DNA of 64,000 bases, taken from positions 1-64,000 of the forward strand of contig JFHB01000027.1 of NCBI GenBank assembly GCA_000729835.1. Direction: 5' to 3'. A model generated the notes under the pieces. The model saw only the letters and a program-made list of their open reading frames with translations. It was not told the origin of the DNA and made no database searches. The stretch's first letter is position 1. Each line of letters opens with the position of its first letter. Positions 9,369 through 20,048 of the stretch are shown in pieces. Source of the stretch: Atkinsonella hypoxylon. Lineage: Eukaryota > Ascomycota > Sordariomycetes > Hypocreales > Clavicipitaceae. Both the position numbers and the translations under genes were made by a program.

Positions 9369-11312
9369 ATGGTCCGAAGGAAGAGCACTTCTACATCACT
9401 CTTCTGTGAATGGGTCGTCGGGGCAACCATCCCCGAGGCTCTAGGCCCGATTCCCAAAAGGCCCTCCAAGCAACGAGAAGTAGTCACAGTCGAAGTCGTC
9501 ACGGACGATGAAACAGAGGAAGACACCCTCAAAATCACGTACCCCCGCTCCAGCAGATCGAAGAGGAGCCCAAGCGGGAATGAAGTCGCCGTCAAGAAAG
9601 TCCGTTTCCAAAACGTGCATCCGAAATCAGCCATGAAGAAAGGAGCGGCCTCCGCCTCCGACGAGTCAGACTCTAGCTCCGAAGCCCAGCCGGCCGAGTC
9701 AAGCTCGGACGAACCTCCACCGGCCAAGAACCCGATTGGGAAAAAGGCCAAAAAGGCTGCGGAATCGTCTGACAGCGAGAATGACTCCGAGCCGTGCGGG
9801 TGTAAGGAGTGTGTGCGTGGCCGGCAGAAGCAGGGCAAGAAATGTACCAAAAAGTCAGGAGGCTTGGATGCCGACGCCAAAGACGGCAAAACAGCTTCTA
9901 AAGGCACTGAGGACAAGAAGAAAAACCAGCAAGGGGACAAAGAAAAGGGCAGGAAAGATGCTATAGAGGAGTCAGCTTCAGAGTCGGAGTCAGCAAAGGA
10001 TACTGAAGATGAAAGTGATGGCGGTGAAAGAAAGAAGGATGCTGCCAAGGAAAAGCCGAGTCAAGGAAAGAAGAAGGATAAAAACAAGCAGAACAAATCC
10101 GAGACAGCCAAGACGGACAAGAGCGGCGACAAGGAGGACTCGGAGCCAACCAAGGAGGCAGCTACCGAGAAAGACAAGGAGCCAAACCAAGCCAACGACA
10201 AGACTTCCAAGAGGACAAAGACACCAGAAGAAAAAGGTGCCAGATATCCGTCCGGATTCCCAGGGCCTCACGCCCGCCGTCCCAATCTTATTGGGCCCAT
10301 CCGCGCCGAGGTAGTCCACACAGAACGAGTCATAGAAACACCCGAAGACCCTCCCCCGAACGCGTACTACGACTACGAAAACAACATCGTAAGAATCTAC
10401 CACGGACCCGTCTACGGCCACCACGGCCACGCGCTGTACCCAAAACGGGACCCCTCTCACCTCCCATTACCTATCGGGATGCCCCATCCCGCACAAAACC
10501 CGTACTACCACGGCTTCAGCCAGCGGCCCAACAAAGACAACCTCGAGCACGTCCCCATCACACAGGGCATGCCCATGCCAGTATGGAGCGCCTACTGTCC
10601 GCCCGCATACGCAGCACACGCAGCTCCCATAGTTCCATCCGGGCCCCCCCCGACCACCTGGCCAGCCGCTAATCCAAGCGCCCCCATAGACAAGACAAAA
10701 GGCGCATTCAGCATGCAGGCGTCCAGCAAAGACCCAGACATCTCAGGCGGGAACAACGTCTTGCCCCCCGGTCATGAAAACCCATACATACAGAGACGCT
10801 CGCCCTTTACCAGCTACGGTGATCAGCGCGTGTCAGACGGCAGTCCTCGAAACTCTACGGGGAGCCGAAAAGGGGCCGCTGCTCTCACGAATGCACAGCA
10901 ACCGGGATGCGGCGGCAATGCCAGTCATGCGGGTCAAAATCAGAACTGGGGAAACGGCGATGCGGGCTGGCCTGAGGCGGCCGACCAGAACACGTCTGCC
11001 CAGAATTTGCATGCGGATTCGTCGTGGGCAAACGAGAATGCCGGCGGGAACGGGGCAGAGAACTCGTGGGGTGCAAATGAGCAGGCTAGCAAGGCGGATA
11101 CGTGGGGGGACCAGAACGCACAAGAGAATGGCGGTAACGCTACGGATTGGGGGCAAAGCGATCAGAAGGACGACCAGGCGGTCGACAACGACAACGACAA
11201 CAACAACAACAACAACAACGTCATGCCGGGCGGCTGGAATACTGGCTCCCCGACTCCTGCCTGGGCAGATTCGACCATGGCGGCGTCTACGAATGGGGCA
11301 GTGAATTGGTAG
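9369..11312 (+). CDS. Hypothetical charged low-complexity protein with WG/GW-rich tail
   Basis: I do not recognise the family. The frame gives 647 aa from the ATG at 9369; the open frame extends further upstream to an ATG at 9228, but those residues look like leader. Order: N-terminal VRRKSTSTSLFCEWVVGATIP block; a KKVRFQNV segment (about 80-87) that fits a PP1-docking RVxF motif; a long Ser/Asp/Glu/Lys-rich region (about 90-330) with a small CGCKECVRG cysteine cluster; a Pro/Tyr/His-rich region (about 340-480); and an Asn/Gly/Ala-rich tail in which Trp occurs every 10-20 residues (NWGNGD, SSWANE, NSWGAN, DTWGDQ, TDWGQS, GGWNTG, PAWADS, final VNW). A poly-Asn run (about 612-618) comes from AAC repeats. 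The tail resembles Argonaute-hook GW/WG regions; this is inference from composition only. Probably intrinsically disordered. Confidence 0.8.
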   Translation: MVRRKSTSTSLFCEWVVGATIPEALGPIPKRPSKQREVVTVEVVTDDETEEDTLKITYPRSSRSKRSPSGNEVAVKKVRFQNVHPKSAMKKGAASASDESDSSSEAQPAESSSDEPPPAKNPIGKKAKKAAESSDSENDSEPCGCKECVRGRQKQGKKCTKKSGGLDADAKDGKTASKGTEDKKKNQQGDKEKGRKDAIEESASESESAKDTEDESDGGERKKDAAKEKPSQGKKKDKNKQNKSETAKTDKSGDKEDSEPTKEAATEKDKEPNQANDKTSKRTKTPEEKGARYPSGFPGPHARRPNLIGPIRAEVVHTERVIETPEDPPPNAYYDYENNIVRIYHGPVYGHHGHALYPKRDPSHLPLPIGMPHPAQNPYYHGFSQRPNKDNLEHVPITQGMPMPVWSAYCPPAYAAHAAPIVPSGPPPTTWPAANPSAPIDKTKGAFSMQASSKDPDISGGNNVLPPGHENPYIQRRSPFTSYGDQRVSDGSPRNSTGSRKGAAALTNAQQPGCGGNASHAGQNQNWGNGDAGWPEAADQNTSAQNLHADSSWANENAGGNGAENSWGANEQASKADTWGDQNAQENGGNATDWGQSDQKDDQAVDNDNDNNNNNNNVMPGGWNTGSPTPAWADSTMAASTNGAVNW

Positions 11313-12000
11313 TGATGCTTCGTTCATCATAGGAAGGGCAGTCCAATTGACTAGCTACCATTGTACATTCGACATCATGCGTTTTAGTTTCAATCAGGCA
11401 ATACAATGTGTAACAAAATGGACATTCAGCATTTTCGATGAGCGACCATGTGAAAGTCGAGATCTTGGTACGAACAATCAAGTCATACTATATGCGCTAA
11501 ACACAGCACGACGCTCCATGCGGAATACAGCATCGTCGCATCGCCCATCGCAAACTGCTTCACACCTCGCCTCATTACAAGAGTATCGAAAAAGTCGCCC
11601 ATCTCAACAATATGAGTAGCAAATAGCCGTTCATCCGATAAATAGTATGCAAATAATACGCTAAATGCTAATTTCCTTTTCTTTTCACAGAATCCATTTT
11701 TTATGTGCGAGATAGGTGGAAGCGAAACGGTGCCAGGAGCCACTTCTTGCTTTCCCGTCATAGGAAGACAGACGCATGCCAATCAGAGAATAGTGCAATC
11801 GCGAAACGACCTGGTCGCGGTTCAAACAGATTAGTCCTGGGATTTGTTCGCGGAGTCCCTTTGGTCCTTGTATATGTGATTGCAGAGATAGAGCAAAGAC
11901 ACATACCAAAAAAAGAAAAAAAAAAAAAAAAAGAGAGCCAGGGCTTGGAATGACAGGTGCCTGCTTGGAAAGGGAAAACGTGCGGTAGAGGCGCCAACAC
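11313..12000. other. Convergent intergenic region
   Basis: 3' flanks of the WG-rich protein gene (+) and the LON/RING gene (-). It holds a 20-nt A-rich run at about 11909-11931. No gene is supported. Confidence 0.4.
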
Positions 12001-13890
12001 TCACCAACTTGTGGTTTCCCATTCCACGATCCACAGGCAGCAGATTTTCAGTCGTTCGCGAACGCTGGACGTCGCTAGGAGCCTGTACTTCTCAAGGTCT
12101 TTGACGGGCAACATGCTGGCAAACCACCATGGGAAGATGGCTGGGTCATCGGGGCACTCGCCGTAAATGCCCAACATGCGGGCCGTGAGCCACGGCACGC
12201 TCTGGGACCTCATTCGGGCAACAAATTCAGTGGCGAATCTCATGAGGTTTTGGGTGGACATGGTTTGAAGATCAGCCGCAGTGACAGACGTAGGCTGGAC
12301 TGGATGTATAGCTTCTCCTCCACTCCTGCATTCAGAATTCGTCGTACATTCTGGCTGATTCGTCTGTGTGCTTGTCCTATGCGAGTCGCCATGGCTGACA
12401 ACACCGGAGCCAGAATCATGACCAGTCGCTGGTCTGGTAGCTACCTCGGCTGCCTCCATCGCTTCCTCCTCTTCTAAGGAGACGTCATCAATGCGCTCTG
12501 TCTTGGCAACCGTGTAGCCATCAACTTCGCCGTGTCGAATAACCCGGAATCTGGTCAAGCCAACAGTTTCGATGAGACTGCGGCCGTCAGGATAAAACTG
12601 AGCGTTGATGATGCGTAAAAGAGTACCAAGCTGATGAAAATGCCTGTCGCCGGGTTCCCGTGGTCGCTTTGGCAATACCATTCCAAATGTTCTGTTGCCT
12701 TCCAGAGCGCGTCGAATCATGAGGCGGTAACGCGGTTCGAAGACATGGAGAAAGGTGGGCATGATAGGAAATGCGAGTGTACAAACAAAGAGAGGTATAT
12801 CAAGATCGGCATGGCGCGCCGCAATCTCAGCCGCCACTGCCTCCTCTCGGGCCTGCTTTTCTTGGGGCCAGAAAAGCTCTGTTAGTCGTGTGATAGATTC
12901 GTTGGAAGGACACAGTTCAGGGTTGAGAAGGGGATTTATTGCCAGTGTCCGCCGGCACATCGGACATCGATGTGAATGGTCAAGAGTACGATGTAGACAC
13001 GGTCGGCAGAATGTGTGGCCGCAACCTGTTGTAAAAGGGTCATGCAGCAAGGCATAGCACACTTGACAGTCCGTTTCGCTGCGTGTGACTGTTTGCAGCA
13101 GGCTCAAAGACTCGATATCCAGAGTCGGAGCCCAATTGCTACCATTCTGTGAGAGGTGACATATGTCAGTGTAAGTGACCTCTGTTTCAACTGCTAGATC
13201 TCCGTCTAAGGCGAGGCACCAAGTTGACACAAGTCTTCCCCCTGGCAAGATATATGGCTCTACAGAGTTGGTATGCAACGAAGAGATGCCGGCGGCGTTC
13301 CATGCATTTTGAAAAGTGATTCTTGTTTGTAGCCCAAACTCCAACGCTGCGAGTTTTGCTTTCGTGATCTCATTCTCTGCCAGCTCGCCGACCTTATTCA
13401 GAACAACATCAAGCCCGCAATCGCTCAAAGCATGAACCTTGGCGCAGTCATTGAATGGGCAGCGGAAACCTTGTAGTCTATCCGGAACAGCAGGGTAGGT
13501 GATGCTCGTCCGAACATGGGTTTCTGGAATGCATGTCTTGCAAAGACTGCGGCCACAAGGTAGTGTTGTAGGATTTTTGAACGGCTTCGAGCAAAGGCGA
13601 CATTGGAACAAGCGTACAACATCTCGTATATGTTCTAGACCCAGCTGCCGGTTTCGAATTCTGAAATCATCCTCATCTTCATCTCTGGGTCCACCTTGAC
13701 TAGACGTTCTCAGTTCTTGGTTGTTGTCGACGGGTTGCGCTGCGGCACCTGACGGCGCCTCACCTGGGGTCCGTCTCTGCGCCTCCTCTCTGCCGCTTTG
13801 CATCTGTAAAGTATGACTCTCAGAGTCCAAGGCTGTGTCTAGTTCTGCATCGGGTCTGGTCGCAGCCACTGAGTGTTGCTCTGATGACAT
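12001..13890 (-). CDS. LON-substrate-binding domain and RING finger E3 ligase (CrgA-like)
   Basis: Predicted ubiquitin ligase of the LONRF/CrgA type, combining RING fingers with a LON N-terminal substrate-binding domain. From the ATG at 13890 the single-exon product is 629 aa; an in-frame ATG at 13920 would add ten residues. Visible: a first RING-like motif CRLCSKPF...PCGRSLCKTC (about 97-120), a classical C3HC4 RING CQVCYALLHDPFTTGCGHTFC...CPMC (about 275-312), and the LON domain from LFVCTLAFPIMP and FEPRYRLMIRR (about 367-392) to near the C-terminus. In Mucor, CrgA represses light-induced carotenogenesis, but in ascomycetes the role is less clear. The terminal TGG-TGA overlaps a consensus splice donor (GTGAGT), so a short alternative last exon is possible. 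Confidence 0.88.
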   Translation of the reverse strand: MSSEQHSVAATRPDAELDTALDSESHTLQMQSGREEAQRRTPGEAPSGAAAQPVDNNQELRTSSQGGPRDEDEDDFRIRNRQLGLEHIRDVVRLFQCRLCSKPFKNPTTLPCGRSLCKTCIPETHVRTSITYPAVPDRLQGFRCPFNDCAKVHALSDCGLDVVLNKVGELAENEITKAKLAALEFGLQTRITFQNAWNAAGISSLHTNSVEPYILPGGRLVSTWCLALDGDLAVETEVTYTDICHLSQNGSNWAPTLDIESLSLLQTVTRSETDCQVCYALLHDPFTTGCGHTFCRPCLHRTLDHSHRCPMCRRTLAINPLLNPELCPSNESITRLTELFWPQEKQAREEAVAAEIAARHADLDIPLFVCTLAFPIMPTFLHVFEPRYRLMIRRALEGNRTFGMVLPKRPREPGDRHFHQLGTLLRIINAQFYPDGRSLIETVGLTRFRVIRHGEVDGYTVAKTERIDDVSLEEEEAMEAAEVATRPATGHDSGSGVVSHGDSHRTSTQTNQPECTTNSECRSGGEAIHPVQPTSVTAADLQTMSTQNLMRFATEFVARMRSQSVPWLTARMLGIYGECPDDPAIFPWWFASMLPVKDLEKYRLLATSSVRERLKICCLWIVEWETTSW

Positions 13891-15436
13891 GAACGTATGT
13901 GAAAGCTGCAAGGCATGCACCTTTTGCGAGATGCTGGCTCAGGTAGTGCGAAGAAACCAATATACAGGTTACGGTAAAAAGTCCTGGGCAATTCAAAATG
14001 TATTTTAACCCGTCTCATACAATTTTTTTAAAAAAAATTATTCTTTGACAGTTGAGACAAAGTTTCCGCAGAGTCTGGGACTGCAGGATGGAAACCAGGA
14101 GGGAAGAAGAAAGGGGGTTCGATATAAACTCGGTGAAAGCAAGTAGTGAGCCCAAACGCTGTAATGTGCCGTCGTGCTGCAGAGTTTATTCGTCAAAGTG
14201 CGGCTAATCCTCAGGGAAATTGGAAAGTCGCTTCCAATTCAGAAATCAAAAGTACGGATAACAGAAGGCAGGCCGGCTGAAAAGATCATCTGACTAGAGG
14301 CTGGGAGATTTGAAAAAAAAAAAAAAAAAAAAATTTGCGGCGGCGTGGAATGCGGGATAGAAGCCGGGTTGGACACCACAAAACGGACGAGCATGAACCG
14401 ACGGCACCGTTGCTAATTATCATCCGTCGTACAAAAGGACGGGTTGATAATGTTATTCGCCGGCAGGGCGCTGGGTGATTTCTGGCGTCTCGTGCAAACA
14501 ATGAGGGTCATGGGATATGGCAGCAAGGCGGCAGGGCGGCAAGGCGGCAAGGCGGCAAGGCAGGCAGGTAGGGGCTACCTCAGCAAGATCAAGGTAATGA
14601 GCCAGGGGTTGTGTACTTAGATAGGTAGAGAGAGAGAGAGGGAGAGAGAGAGGGAGACATGAAGACGCAGATGCTCCACCGGAGGGCGTCAATGGAATAA
14701 CCGGAGTTTGGTGCAGATGTGGTCAAGAATGTGTAGAAGCAAGAAGGAGGTGAGTTATGCACATGCCAGGCGAAGCGAAGACTCTTGACGTACGTCCGCA
14801 CACGCCGGCGGTCCATGGAAGTGGATAGATGACCTCAGGTATTCCGTAGTGGGAAACAAACCATCTGACGGTCATGTCGAGCTTGAGCTCGAGCTCGAGC
14901 CGGGATGGCAAAGCATGGCATGGCATGCATAAGACGCACAAGACGCACAAGGCGCACAAGGCGCACAAGGCAGGGCGAAGGAATCTCAAGTGGCCCCGAC
15001 GTCGGTCAAACCCCCGTCAAACTCCCGTCAACCCCCATCAACCCCCATCGGTTTAACCCCCCGCCCTCCCCCCCATCAACCCCGTTAACCGCCCAGCCTT
15101 GGGGTCCCGGACCCCTGGATTCAGTGACGCTCACATGTATTCGTTGGCTGGGTAGGTACAGGGTACAAGGTACATGGTACATGGTACATGCGTGCTTGTG
15201 TGCGCCATGGAGCTGGTCGGGTGATGATTGCTGGCTCGCGCCTGCCATTCAGCAGCATCATAGAAAGTCAGTTTGACCGACGTGGAACTACTTCCATTCC
15301 TCACCACAACCTCCAAGACGGGCTGCCATGAAAAGGCGCGAAATGTGCGAGCAATCTGTCGTGCCCTTGGAGCTATCCTCTGCACCATGCCGCGTCAGAG
15401 ATGCACGCACAATCCGTCCTAGCCATATCATGTACG
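13891..15436. repeat. Intergenic region with clustered short tandem repeats
   Basis: No gene is supported. It contains a 20-nt A-run (14313-14332), GGCGGCAAG repeats (about 14525-14570), a GA-rich run (about 14627-14660), GAGCTC repeats (about 14880-14900), a 9-bp AAGRCGCAC array (about 14931-14971), a CCCGTCAAC/CCCCATCAA array (about 15006-15080) and a GGTACAT array (about 15160-15195). Several different units within 1.5 kb suggest replication slippage in a promoter-side region of the LON/RING gene. Confidence 0.7.
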
Positions 15437-15760
15437 TCATATGCCCAATCTGATTACCCAGTCGTTAACTTCGTACTCTATATCCATAGCGAGTTCGAGA
15501 ACCTCACCTGAGCGCATGCGCGAGCACTTGAGACTGTATTCCGTAGGTAGAATCCAATCACCTTCCTTCTCAATCGAGATGTGTTGCCATCCGCCTTTAC
15601 ACAATTGTCGTTGCATTCGGCGTCTCCTATGAATGGAGATCATTTGGTAGCGAGACAATAATAGCTCCATCTGATCCTCATCCTCTTCAAGCCCAACGGA
15701 AGGGTTCGTGGGACTGGACCCTGAATTGTCCGTCTGGCAGCAGGTTGCCTGTGCCACCAT
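15437..15760 (-). CDS. Possible small hypothetical protein
   Basis: A 107-aa open frame with an ATG start, an acidic stretch (GLEEDEDQMELL) and a mixed C-terminal half without low complexity (EKEGDWILPTEYSLKC). I recognise no domain. Composition looks more protein-like than its surroundings, but there is no other support; it could be one exon of a longer gene or chance. Confidence 0.25.
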   Translation of the reverse strand: MVAQATCCQTDNSGSSPTNPSVGLEEDEDQMELLLSRYQMISIHRRRRMQRQLCKGGWQHISIEKEGDWILPTEYSLKCSRMRSGEVLELAMDIEYEVNDWVIRLGI

Positions 15761-16830
15761 TTATTTGCTCTTCCTGTGTGGGGACTATTACCTCATGCCT
15801 GTTAGATCTTCAACGTTTCGAGTGGTAGTTAAGCGAATGCAGTGCTAAGCGTCTTGTCTCGATCTTCTCCTGTCTTCATGTTATACCGAAATCCAAAGGG
15901 ATTTCGTTGCAGAATAGTGTCAAGCACGATTTCCTTCACTAATCTATGTAGAAAAGATATGTAATTACATTCTAAATAATTATTTTGCCTTTGATTATGG
16001 AGCACTTGGTGTTTTAAAAATAAAAATAAAAAATAAAAAAACAGGATGAATGAAGAACTCGGCGCAGCAAAATGAAGGTCACCAATGTCAAGCCACTAAG
16101 CACGGGATCGTGCCCCACAGTGGGATGAAATACGATGCTGTATGTTGGGCTCGATCGTCGTGCAAGCGCAGGACGTCATTATCGCCATCGAGACTAATAA
16201 CTGTGCATGCCCCTGAGATCGAGTTGTCGAGCCGAAGCCTCTTTTGCCGCGAAATTCTTTTCTTTCATTCTCATCAGCTTATCCCATGAAATGCGCCATA
16301 AAGTCGTGACGCCTTGCATCTAGTCTTCGTGTGAAATCAAATTATCATGACTGTTACTTTCTGAACTGAGGACGGCCGGTGACGCGCGCTAGTAACGTTC
16401 GTCGTTCAGCCGTTGTGGCAAGATGCCACAGCATGGATTTAAAAGTCCAGGGCAATTACAGCTTCATGATCACTGAGGGTAATAATGGCAAGAACGCCCA
16501 TGTCAAGGCATGTCATGACATGAACTATCAAGATTCGAGGAAGCACGGGTCAGTTTATTGTGATTACAAATCCCTTGCTTCCGTTCGCGCTATCCGATTT
16601 TCTCTTATCCTATGTCTTTCGATATTACGTCGACGGAAACACTTGTCCATGACAAGTAACCAATCCAGTCCAATGAAGTAATTAACAACTATGGCAAGCA
16701 AATATTAGACTGCCATTTTCGCTGCGGTGCTTCAGCAAGACACCATTGAACGCTATATCCATAAATCATCAAATGATGGTCACCTGAATAGATATCTAGG
16801 TGCTTTTGTGCCTGTTCGTCATCTGTGTCC
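15761..16830. other. Intergenic region, nothing recognised
   Basis: AT-rich around 15950-16040 with an A-rich (AAAAT)n-like patch at 16014-16040. The 79-, 100- and 159-aa plus-strand frames here lack protein-like composition, and the last lies antisense to the INSIG exon. No gene is supported. Confidence 0.4.
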
Positions 16831-18067
16831 TTATCGGATGCCACCCCATCTCCCGCTAGACCTATTCCACGTCAACCTGCGACCAATGTTTCCGAAGCAA
16901 AGACAACTGCAGAACAGTACGCTCAACATGTATACTCCTGCCTCGACCGTTTCTTGGCTGGCAAGGTGGCCTAGAACAAATGGTTCATCATCGAAGCCCA
17001 AGGAGGCGTTGCGAATGGGCAAACCTGATGGTGCGGGAATAATTTCGGGGTTTACACTGAGGAGGAGAATGGAGCCAGTCAAACTAACTGCGGCAGAGAG
17101 AACAAATCCAGATTTGCTACGATCAATGAGCCACCATAGTAAGGGGTTAACCAATGCCAAAGTAGCAGACACTTGGAGCGTGGAAACCCAAGCAAGTTTG
17201 CGCTAATGTTCATGGTCAGCCTTGAGGACCAGACGTTGAACAATCTCTGAAACTCACAATTGCAAAAATGATGCCAACAAATGCACCGACAGCGCGCATG
17301 ACCAAGGCCCAGTCTGTGCCCGGTCCAGCATCTTTGTCAGCGACGGCTGCATCGGAATCCCTGCCAACGATGTTCTCCCACACCGTGTCAAACCAAGGCA
17401 GCAAAGACCCAAGAGCAATACCGGCTGCACCCCAAAAAGCCAGGTATTTCCAGTTGTTACCCGGTTTTATGATACTGTCATCGGGCAGAGGTAGTAAGGC
17501 CTCTTGTTCGTTGTGCAGGTGTGTGATCAACACGCCGTATCCTAACCCGAGTGCAAAAAGAAGAGACCCGCGCAAGACCATAGATGTAGTATTCTCTGCG
17601 GAGGATTGTGATACAGCGCCATCAGCTCTGGCGTAGGGCCCGAAGGGCGCTTTTCGTTTCGGGATATGGGAGCGACCGCGCATCAGCTCGTATGTAGCTT
17701 CGTCAACGCTGGGATGTCTGATGGGGGTGCGCGCACCGGTGCCCCACGGGGTATCGGATTCCTCAATATCGTTGCCAAGACAGTCTCGGGCATGCGACGC
17801 CGCTTCAGAATAAATCCCCATCAATGTGGATGAAGTCAAGTTCCTGAACGACGGTGGTCGACTTAAAGAGGATGTAGATTCGGAACAGTCGAAGTTGGTA
17901 CTGAGACGTCTCGAGTTCGACAGGTCATCGAGTTCTGACTGGTTGCTCGGTATGGACAGCCCATCTTGGTCTGCATTATCATGCTCCGACGGCGCCACAG
18001 TGGTCAAATCCAAGTTGAAGGGTCGTCGGGGAACGGGACGCAGGATCTGGGGGCCGTCTTCGTCCAT
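16831..18067 (-). CDS. INSIG domain protein (insulin-induced gene family)
   Basis: ER membrane protein of the INSIG family, which in animals and yeasts binds SCAP and/or HMG-CoA reductase and so links sterol level to sterol synthesis. Proposed exons are 18067-17258 and 17202-16831, separated by a 55-nt intron (GTGAGT to TTAG) in phase 0; the product is 393 aa. The N-terminal half (about 1-190) is hydrophilic and Ser/Pro-rich. The C-terminal half has about six hydrophobic segments with INSIG hallmarks: GYGVLITHLHNE, the WKYLAFWGAAGIALGSLLPW block, WALVMRAVGAFVGIIFA joined by splicing to RKLAWVSTLQVS, LWWLIDRSKSGF, and a terminal GNIGRRL. Each aligns in order with the human INSIG segments (for example WASVMRCIAVFVGI and WWTFDRSRSG). 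The in-frame ATG at 18250 probably lies in the leader. Confidence 0.9.
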
Positions 18068-19581
18068 AATGGAAGGCGTGGCTCGTGAAAACAGCGCTGA
18101 CCCAAAGATCAGATAGCTACGCGCTGGTGGTTGTGCGTTTGAGGCTATGTTGGTAGGTAAGTATGGGATTTCGAGTACAGGCCGAATGTTGCCGTTCTTT
18201 TGCAAAGAATATGCTGGCGCTCTCGGATAGACAACCAGGACAGAACGCAAGTCTTGTTGGCTTCGCTAGCGGAGGGCAGGTCGGATGAAGGGTGGTGGAA
18301 TCAACGAAGCCTGGTGATATAGTGTCAGGAAGCAGGGGATACGGGATGCTATTGTCGTTGAACGTCGCTAATAGTATCAGGCTGGTGCACGAGAGAAAAC
18401 GAAGGTGAAGCAAGACATGGACTAAGCAATTGGCCGAAATGAAGAATCGCCCAGAACCCAAAAAAAAAAAACCAGCTGAGCACCCGACAAGAGAAAGAGG
18501 CAGAGACGGCCGCCCTTGGTGCGTCTCGGTTGGGAGTTGGCTGGTGTTTGGTGTTTGGTGGTGCTAGGTCTTAGGTCCTCCTTATTAGCGTCCCGTTCCG
18601 AGGGCCACGGGCGCCTTCACAGGTTTGCCTTTGAAAAGTCATCAGAACAGCCCAGCCGAGCAGAAGTGCAGCCCCTGTAGATTGCTGACCGCCCGGCCAT
18701 GACTTCCTATTCGTGGTCCAACTCATGAAGTCGCTCAACGCACGGGTACTACTACCACCCTTATAAGAAGGTAATGACGAAGCATGCCATCCGTTGCAAC
18801 CCTAAGCGCGAACGAGAACATGGTCGACGACCAATGTCCGGTTCTGGTTAGGGCGCTAGCCAACCTGGTGGGTGACGAGCTAACTATATATTAGCGACAT
18901 ACGAGGTGCTGGTAGCTAGCTAAGTCATGTGCAATTTTCATAAATAGATGTATAGCTTAGGCAGCCATAATGATCGGCCTATTCCGTACTCACCACTTCG
19001 TGATCTGGATGTTAGCGAGCGCACTTGAGCGTGGGTGCCTGATCGCGCGGGACGGCACAGCGTCTCCTATTGGCCACTTGTATGGTTCGAGATCCAAAAA
19101 AAAAAAAAAAAAAAACCCCTCCAAAGTTCAATGAACAGGAATCCGTCGTGCCATACGGAGTACTCCATATATATATATATACCTTGACTCATGTGCAAAT
19201 GCAACCCTGACTCAAGAACAATATATGGATACAATGCCGATTCCTAGTCCAAGCTGGAGACCAGTCTGAAAGTCTTTGTCATCTGAAAACGGTCCACGTC
19301 TCGCATTTAACTAACATTATTCCGTACATATGTTACACGACAGTCCAACCTATTTGCCCATGCAGGGCCTCCGACGCGCTCTTTGGTGAAAAAACCCCGT
19401 CGCCAATGATTCCGCGCAACCGAGGAGCAAGCCAGTCGTGGTCCTAGAGGTAGTTATCATCCGACTTCGATGTCGCTTCACGGTCCCGCCGGTGCCATCT
19501 GGTATTCATGATTAAATAGTATCCACGAAGAAAAGAGGTTGAATAACTCTACCTACTAAGAATATATGCAGCTAGCGTGCG
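18068..19581. promoter_or_regulatory. Upstream region of the INSIG gene and intergenic spacer
   Basis: The first 400 nt are the INSIG promoter/leader. Beyond that I see no gene: A-runs at 18459-18470 and 19097-19115, and AT-rich DNA with a TATATATA patch near 19170. Confidence 0.4.
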
Positions 19582-19582
19582 C

Positions 19583-19629
<47 letters not shown>

Positions 19630-19710
19630 TGTATGTATGTATGTATGTATGTATGTATGTATGTATGTATGTATGTATGTATGTATGTATGTATGTATGT
19701 ATGTATGTAT
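19582..19710 (+). repeat. (AT)n(GTAT)n compound microsatellite
   Basis: About ten AT units followed by an uninterrupted run of roughly 27 GTAT units. It is the longest pure microsatellite in the window and lies 340 nt beyond the 3' end of the secreted Cys-rich protein gene. Confidence 0.97.
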
Positions 19711-20048
19711 AGTGGTTAGCGTAGCAAAGCCCCGCTAATTACGTAGTAACTCCTACAACTGTTAGAAGCAGACAGAACATTACAAGCAGAGTGTTGAACA
19801 GGTAGTCTAGCGATGAGACACCCTTGTCAAGTTAAGCTCATTAATCAGAGCAAAAACAACTTCAATCACAAGCAGTTGGTATATTTCAATCTTTTTCAGG
19901 CAACAAAAGCACAGCACAGAGCCCATCAGCAAAGCCTAATAACTAAACTACCCGTCCCACACGCGTCTCACACGCCTATATTTAATTCTTTCCCGGAACA
20001 AAGTCCTATCTTGATCTTCCTTCATAGTTATGCCGACAGTTTCTGGAA

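Noticed and set aside
9332..10460. Ser/Phe-rich and Val-rich minus-strand frames of 238 and 156 aa
   Set aside because: Antisense shadows of the charged low-complexity protein; no independent motif or start context.
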